This document shows, in pieces, positions 59,619-64,000 of a stretch of 64,000 bases of DNA. The notes beneath the pieces were generated by a model. The model saw only the letters and a program-made list of their open reading frames with translations, ran no database searches and had not been told where the DNA came from. The position numbers and the translations under genes are program-made. Every line of letters starts with the position of its first letter. Positions within the stretch are counted from its first letter, which is position 1. Source of the stretch: Sphingopyxis sp. QXT-31 (GTDB taxonomy: Bacteria; Pseudomonadota; Alphaproteobacteria; Sphingomonadales; Sphingomonadaceae); NCBI RefSeq assembly GCF_001984035.1, contig NZ_CP019449.1, forward strand, positions 1,860,001 through 1,924,000, in the 5' to 3' direction.

Positions 59619-61127
59619 TCAGCTGCCAGGCTGGATATAGGGCACCCGCGCAAACAGCTCGCGTTCCCACGCGCGCGGATTGTCCTCGACGCGCGCATAG
59701 GCGTCGAAGATCATCGTCCGCCGCTTTTTGAGGTCATAGGGTGCCCAGCCCGGATCGCCCGTCTTTGCGAAGCGCGCGAAGGCCGCCATCATCGCCGCGC
59801 TCAACTGATGCTTGCACGTCGACTGATCGGGCCCGGTGCCGAACACCAGCGCGATATCGTCGGCATGCTTCGCGTCCATATAGTCGAGCTGGTAGACATA
59901 GGCCGGTGCCCCGGCGCGCGCGCGCGCCTCGGCTTCCTCGACCTGCCCGCGCCAGCTGCGCGCGGCGGTGACGATGCGGTGGAACAGTTCGAGCGGCTGC
60001 GCGCCCGGATAGCGCGCGCGAAACTGCGCGACGACCCAGACGGGATCGATATCGACGCGCATCTCGGGACCGATGCGGACGGCGAGATTGTCGGAAGTGA
60101 GCCCGCCCAGCTGCTTGCCGTCGGCGGCGTAGAAGGCGCGCGTCTCCATCACCGTATTGCCGAGCATCATCGGGATGCCCAGCGACTGCGGCGCAGGATC
60201 TGGCCAGAAGGGGTGACGCGTCAGATTTTTCATGTCGAGCACCGGCCCCATATAGACATTGCCGCCGATGATCGGGTCGGTCGCCGACAGCGCCGCGACG
60301 AGCTCACCGACCGGCGCGGTCGCGGGATCGACGCCCTTGCCAAGCTTGTCGAGGAATACCGCGGCGCGCTTCGCCGCGTTGAGCGGGCCCGAGGCGGTGA
60401 CCTGCTGCCCGCTCATCGTGATCGCCTTGTGGAACAGCCCCGCCGCCGCGGGCATCGCCATCAGCGTCGCGATCTTCGCGCCGCCGCCCGACTGGCCGAA
60501 GACCGTGACATTGCCGGGATTGCCGCCGAAGGCCGCGATATTTCGCTGCACCCATTTGAGGGCGAGGATCAGGTCGAGCTGCCCGGCATTGCCGCTGTCG
60601 GGGAAACGCTCGGGCAGATAGAGATAGCCGAGCGCGTTGAGCCGGTGGTTCACCGTGACCACCACGACATCGCCGCGCCACGCCAGAAACGCGCCGTCGT
60701 TGAGCGGATCGGTGACGCTCCCCGACGAATAGGCGCCGCCGTGGAAATAGACCATCACCGCGCGCGGCTTCTTCGCGGCGGCGGTCGGGGTCCAGACGTT
60801 GAGGAACAGGCAGTCCTCGGACTGCGGCTGGTAGCGGTCGCCGGCTTGTGGACAGGCGGGGCCGAATTGCTCGGCAAAGGGCTGTTCGGCGCTGAGCACG
60901 GCGACCGGCGCCCGAAACCTTTCGGCTCGTGCATAGCGAATACCCGAATAGGCGGACGCCATGATCATATTGTTTCCGGACGCGCCGTGGCTTCGATAGA
61001 CGCCGTCGGTTGCGGTCACGGTCGAGACGACCGCCTGCGCCCATGATGGCGCGGCATAAGCCGTCATGACCAATCCCGCCGCCCCTCCGAGCAGCCTGCG
61101 ACGACCAAACGGCTCAGCGCCGGACAT
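59619..61127 (-). CDS. Type-B carboxylesterase with GQSGG elbow (exported)
   Basis: 502 residues from ATG 61127. A twin-Arg-like leader (GRRRLLGGAAGLVMTAYAAP) ends in SWAQAV. The nucleophile elbow reads NVTVFGQSGGGAKIATLM, a Gln in place of the usual Glu in GESAG. The oxyanion part is VMVYFHGGAYSSGSV. The late His and acid are in an ADDIALVFGTG-type region, where the His position is uncertain. Its 5' end overlaps kdgK by 14 bases, so it is made with the KDG genes. A role in removing methyl or acetyl esters from pectin fragments is plausible. Confidence 0.82.
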   Translation of the reverse strand: MSGAEPFGRRRLLGGAAGLVMTAYAAPSWAQAVVSTVTATDGVYRSHGASGNNMIMASAYSGIRYARAERFRAPVAVLSAEQPFAEQFGPACPQAGDRYQPQSEDCLFLNVWTPTAAAKKPRAVMVYFHGGAYSSGSVTDPLNDGAFLAWRGDVVVVTVNHRLNALGYLYLPERFPDSGNAGQLDLILALKWVQRNIAAFGGNPGNVTVFGQSGGGAKIATLMAMPAAAGLFHKAITMSGQQVTASGPLNAAKRAAVFLDKLGKGVDPATAPVGELVAALSATDPIIGGNVYMGPVLDMKNLTRHPFWPDPAPQSLGIPMMLGNTVMETRAFYAADGKQLGGLTSDNLAVRIGPEMRVDIDPVWVVAQFRARYPGAQPLELFHRIVTAARSWRGQVEEAEARARAGAPAYVYQLDYMDAKHADDIALVFGTGPDQSTCKHQLSAAMMAAFARFAKTGDPGWAPYDLKKRRTMIFDAYARVEDNPRAWERELFARVPYIQPGS

Positions 61128-62127
61128 CGAGCCCTCCCCCATGAAACGCGTCGATATCCGCTTGGCTAAAGCGGCTCGCGTCGCCGGGCAAGCTGTGTTT
61201 GAGGCAGGTGAGCGCGAGGCCGCTGGCGGCCATCGCGCGCGCATCCCCGCCGCCGAGATGCGCGTGGAGCACCCCCGCGGCAAAGGCGTCGCCCGCGCCG
61301 ATGCGGTCGACGATGCCGGTGACGTCGACCTCGTCGGTCTGGTGCGCACTCGTCCGCAGGTCGACCCGCGCCGCGATGCGGTGATGGTCGGCCGATACGG
61401 TGTGCCGCGCGGTCGAGGCGATCAGCTTGAGGCCGGGGAAAGCCGCGAAGCCCGCCTCGGCGGCTTCGCGGCGCCGGTCCTCGCCCTCGCCGCTGAACTC
61501 CTGGCCCAGCACCAGCGACAGGTCGCGGTGGTTGCCGAAGAGGATGTCGGTCAGCCCGATCAGTTCGGATAGGACCGCGCGCGGATCGCTGTCCCACGCC
61601 TCCCACAGCATTGCGCGATAATTGCCGTCGAAACTGACCGGCACGCCCAGCTGTTTCGCCGCGCGCGCCGCCGCCAGCGCGACCTCGGCCGAACGCGGCC
61701 CGAGCGCGGGGGTGATGCCCGACAGGTGGAGCAGCTTTGCGCCGCTCAGCAGCGCATCGAAATCATAATCCTCCGGCCCGGTCGCCGCAAAGCTCGACCC
61801 CGCGCGGTCGTAGACGATCTCGGACGCGCGCAGCCCCGCGCCGACGCTCAGGAAATAGAGCCCCATCCGTCCCGCATGCGACGTGACGGCGGTGCAATCG
61901 ACGCCCGCGCCGCGCACCGCCGCCACTGCTCCGCGACCCAGAGCGTTGGGAGGAGCTTTGCTGACCATCGCGCAATCATGGCCGAGATGCGCGAGCCCGA
62001 TCGCAACATTCGCCTCGGCGCCGCCGACGTGGAGCGCGAGCGACGGCGACTGCATCAGCAGCTCGTTCCCCGGCGCGGTCAGGCGGATCAGCAATTCGCC
62101 GAAAAAGACCAGTCTGCCTTGCGCCAT
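61114..62127 (-). CDS. kdgK: 2-keto-3-deoxygluconate kinase
   Basis: 337 residues of the PfkB family. KdgK phosphorylates KDG to KDPG with ATP. Visible are FFGELLIRLTAPGNELLMQS, GGAEANVAIGLAHLGHDCAM (sugar-binding), GVPVSFDGNYRAMLWEAW (typical of KdgK), and the C-terminal catalytic DRIGAGDAFAAGVLHAHLGG. The ATG at 62127 has GGAG 6 bases upstream; TTG 62133 is the alternative. It is cotranscribed with the downstream esterase (14-base overlap) and probably with kduI-kduD across a 111-base gap that holds an inverted repeat. Confidence 0.93.
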   Translation of the reverse strand: MAQGRLVFFGELLIRLTAPGNELLMQSPSLALHVGGAEANVAIGLAHLGHDCAMVSKAPPNALGRGAVAAVRGAGVDCTAVTSHAGRMGLYFLSVGAGLRASEIVYDRAGSSFAATGPEDYDFDALLSGAKLLHLSGITPALGPRSAEVALAAARAAKQLGVPVSFDGNYRAMLWEAWDSDPRAVLSELIGLTDILFGNHRDLSLVLGQEFSGEGEDRRREAAEAGFAAFPGLKLIASTARHTVSADHHRIAARVDLRTSAHQTDEVDVTGIVDRIGAGDAFAAGVLHAHLGGGDARAMAASGLALTCLKHSLPGDASRFSQADIDAFHGGGLDVRR

Positions 62128-62136
62128 CCCCAACTC

Positions 62137-62224
62137 CGTTGGCCCTGAGCTTGTCGAAGGGCTGTTTCTTCTTCAACGCCGCAAAAAGGAAGAACGGTGC
62201 TTCGACAAGCTCAGCACGAACGGC
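62137..62224. repeat. Inverted repeat between kduD and kdgK
   Basis: CCGTTGGCCCTGAGCTTGTC...GAAGGGC (62137 on) is mirrored by GTGCTTCGACAAGCTCAGCA...CGAACGG ending at 62224, around an AT-rich loop. The CTTCGACAAGCTCAG core is a widespread repeat in this group, to my knowledge. It lies inside the putative operon and might tune expression or protect mRNA ends. Confidence 0.78.
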
Positions 62225-62238
62225 CTTTGGGCCTTCTG

Positions 62239-62994
62239 TTATCGCGCAAGCCAGCCGCCGTCGACCGCCAGGATATGGCCCTGCACATAGTCCGATGCCG
62301 AGGAAGCGAGAAACACCGCCGCCCCGCCGATATCCTTGGGATCGCCCCAGCGGCCCGCCGGGATGCGCTCCATGATCTGGCGGTTGCGCGTCTCGTCCGC
62401 CTGGAGCGCGGCGGTGTTGTTCGTCGCGATATAGCCGGGAGCGATGGCGTTGACCTGCACGCCTTTCGCCGCCCATTCGTTGGCGAGCAATTTGGTCAGC
62501 CCGCCGACCCCCGATTTCGACGCGGTATAGCTCGGCACGCGGATGCCGCCCTGAAAGGTCAGCATCGAGGCGATGTTGACGATCTTGCCGCTGCCGCGCG
62601 CGATCATGTGGCGGCCGACCGCCTGGCAGAGAAAGAAGAGCGTCTTGAGATTGGTGTCCATCACCGCGTCCCAGTCGGCCTCGGTAAAGTCGACCGCATC
62701 GGCGCGGCGGATGATGCCGGCATTGTTGACGAGGATGTCGATGCGGCCGAACTCGGCGAGCACCGCATCGACCAGCGGCTGCACCGCGCCGACGCTCGAA
62801 AGGTCTGCGGCGAAATTCTCGCCGCGCCGGCCCAGCCCGCGCACCTTGCCGACGGTCTCGTCGGCGGGCGAGCGGCCCGCGGCGGCGATGTCGGCCCCCG
62901 CCTCGGCGAGCGCGAGCGCGATGCCCTGCCCGATACCGGTGTTGGCGCCGGTGACCAGCGCCACCTTGCCCGAAAGGTCGAACGGCCCCGCCAT
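62239..62994 (-). CDS. kduD: 2-dehydro-3-deoxy-D-gluconate 5-dehydrogenase
   Basis: 251 residues of the SDR family. KduD reduces 2,5-diketo-3-deoxygluconate to KDG. Motifs are ALVTGANTGIGQGIALALAE, NNAGIIRRADAVDFTEADWD, SMLTFQGGIRVPSYTASKSG (catalytic Tyr-x-x-x-Lys) and IAPGYIATNNTAALQADETR, closely as in KduD. The start overlaps the kduI stop by one base (TAATG). Together with KduI it converts the unsaturated uronate product of the lyase to KDG. Confidence 0.94.
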   Translation of the reverse strand: MAGPFDLSGKVALVTGANTGIGQGIALALAEAGADIAAAGRSPADETVGKVRGLGRRGENFAADLSSVGAVQPLVDAVLAEFGRIDILVNNAGIIRRADAVDFTEADWDAVMDTNLKTLFFLCQAVGRHMIARGSGKIVNIASMLTFQGGIRVPSYTASKSGVGGLTKLLANEWAAKGVQVNAIAPGYIATNNTAALQADETRNRQIMERIPAGRWGDPKDIGGAAVFLASSASDYVQGHILAVDGGWLAR

Positions 62995-63836
62995 TACGAC
63001 AGCTGACAGATGTCAAGGACGTTCATGTCGGTATAATCCTGGTTCTCGCCCGCCATCGCCCAGATGAACGCGTAGGATTTCGTGCCCGCGCCCATATGGA
63101 TCGACCAGGGCGGCGAGATCACCGCTTCCTCATTCTGCATCACGATGTGGCGCGTCGCTTCGCCCTCGCCCATGAAATGCATCACGCGGTCGCTATCGAC
63201 ATTGTCGAGCTCGAAATAGAAATAAATCTCGCTGCGGCGCTCGTGGATGTGCGGCGGCATGGTGTTCCAGACGCTGCCTTCCTTGAGCACCGTCAGGCCC
63301 ATGACGAGCTGCGCGCTGTCGCACACGCCCGGAATGACCAGCTGATAGATGCTGCGCTCGTTCGATTCGGCCAGGCTGCCGCGGTCGAGCTTGTTGGCGT
63401 CGGCGATGCCGAGCTTGCGCGTCGTGAACGCCTTATGCGCCGGGCACGACGCCAGATAGTAACGCGCGCCCTCGCCCGCGAACGAAATGTCGGTCGCGCC
63501 CATCGTCACATAGAGGCAATCCTTTTTGCCGAGCGTGAAGCTCTCGCCGTCGACGGTGACGGTGCCTTCGACCGAAGAGACGTTGACGATCGCCATCTCG
63601 CGGCGCTCGAGAAACGGATGCCCCGCCGCCGAGGGCGGCTCGGTCTGCGCGGGCAGCTTGACCGGCGCCGCGCCCACCGCGACCCCGCCGATCACGAAGC
63701 GATCGGCGTGCGTGTAGTTGAGCACGCACTCGCCCTCACTGAACAGGTTTTGGATCAGGTAGCGGTCGCGCAGTTCGGCGTTCGATACCTCCTCCATCAT
63801 CACCGGATGGGTGGCGTAATAGGTCTTGGAAAACAT
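62994..63836 (-). CDS. kduI: 5-keto-4-deoxyuronate isomerase
   Basis: 280 residues, the usual length. KduI interconverts 5-keto-4-deoxyuronate and 2,5-diketo-3-deoxygluconate. Typical stretches are [40 protein letters not shown], the metal-binding [40 protein letters not shown] and the C-terminal YTDMNVLDI. The ATG at 63836 has a GAGGA site 9 bases upstream. It heads the kduI-kduD-kdgK run, with a LacI-type operator 52 bases upstream. Confidence 0.95.
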   Translation of the reverse strand: MFSKTYYATHPVMMEEVSNAELRDRYLIQNLFSEGECVLNYTHADRFVIGGVAVGAAPVKLPAQTEPPSAAGHPFLERREMAIVNVSSVEGTVTVDGESFTLGKKDCLYVTMGATDISFAGEGARYYLASCPAHKAFTTRKLGIADANKLDRGSLAESNERSIYQLVIPGVCDSAQLVMGLTVLKEGSVWNTMPPHIHERRSEIYFYFELDNVDSDRVMHFMGEGEATRHIVMQNEEAVISPPWSIHMGAGTKSYAFIWAMAGENQDYTDMNVLDICQLS

Positions 63837-63887
63837 CGGGGGCATCCTCGCTGATGTTGCTGGTTGAGCGCCGTGCTAAAGTTCGTG

Positions 63888-63900
63888 GTAACCGGTGTCA
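63888..63900. promoter_or_regulatory. LacI-type operator before kduI
   Basis: GTAACCGGTGTCA at 63888-63900, identical over 13 bases to the copy at 56688 and reverse-complementary to the one at 56544. No gene is readable from 63901 to the window end. Confidence 0.8.
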
Positions 63901-64000
63901 AGATCAACATGTGCGATATGCGCAACGATCGTCGATTTGCACGCCCCCCCCGATCGAGCTAGGGTCGTGTGAAGGTCGTCCAGGAGAGGTCCATTGAGCA

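Noticed and set aside
1..64000. tRNA, rRNA, CRISPR array, insertion sequence or prophage
   Set aside because: I looked for direct-repeat arrays, transposase-like proteins and conserved RNA segments on both strands and found none I could support.

Overview
The window is GC-rich, densely packed bacterial DNA. Its gene content points to a Gram-negative alphaproteobacterium of the Sphingomonadales, with a Sphingopyxis/Sphingomonas-like lineage the best guess. The pointers are many large TonB-dependent receptors, short mirrored intergenic repeats, a one-of-each flagellar gene set, and esterase/SDR/MFS catabolic clusters. I see no rRNA, tRNA, CRISPR array, insertion sequence or phage gene. No gap between genes exceeds 300 bases; the longest, about 260-275 bases, hold promoters or inverted repeats.

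Region 1 (1-21.6 kb) is a flagellar block: fliP (5' cut by the window edge), fliQ, fliR, flhB, fliD and fliS on the plus strand; a sigma-54 activator, motB, motA and flgL-K-J-I-H-G-F-E-D-C-B on the minus strand; then flgA, flgM, a flgN-like gene, a transglycosylase, flhA and fliA on the plus strand. The promoters are readable by eye. Sigma-54 (-24/-12) sites precede flgB, flgA and the transglycosylase-flhA-fliA operon. Three nearly identical sigma-28 sites (-10 GCCGTTAA, spacer 11) precede fliD-fliS, motA-motB and flgM-flgN. This gives a cascade: activator plus sigma-54 makes the basal body and FliA, FliA makes cap, motor and FlgM, and FlgM restrains FliA.

Region 2 (21.7-23.6 kb) is a four-gene minus-strand group: a LuxR-type DNA-binding protein with a C-terminal membrane anchor, an unknown protein, an unknown membrane protein and a MarR-like regulator.

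Region 3 (23.7-31.2 kb) is a substrate-import and oxidation locus: TonB receptor, FAD-linked 2-hydroxyacid dehydrogenase, MFS transporter, AraC regulator, GntR/FCD regulator and ROK sugar kinase. A 15-base imperfect palindrome occurs as a tandem pair both before the receptor and before the regulator genes.

Region 4 (31.2-44.3 kb) is an ester/acid catabolic locus: DUF485 protein and ActP-type symporter, TonB receptor, MFS transporter, carboxylesterase, AMP-dependent CoA ligase, TetR regulator, MFE-type SDR, a second carboxylesterase and a second SDR. A large palindrome precedes the receptor and a related degenerate copy precedes the MFE-type SDR.

Region 5 (44.4-64 kb) is a pectin/hexuronate utilisation locus: UxaC, a UxuB-type reductase, an ExuT-type transporter, an FAH-family hydratase, a LacI regulator, UxaA, GH43, a large TonB receptor, pectate lyase, a cupin, a PL-linked esterase, a carboxylesterase, KdgK, KduD and KduI. 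Four copies of a TGACACCGGTTAC/GACACCGGTGTC element, one at each promoter region of this block, define a probable LacI-family regulon. Polymer would be cut outside or in the periplasm, imported by the receptor and ExuT, and turned into 2-keto-3-deoxygluconate and its 6-phosphate. The final aldolase and the unsaturated-uronyl hydrolase are not in the window.
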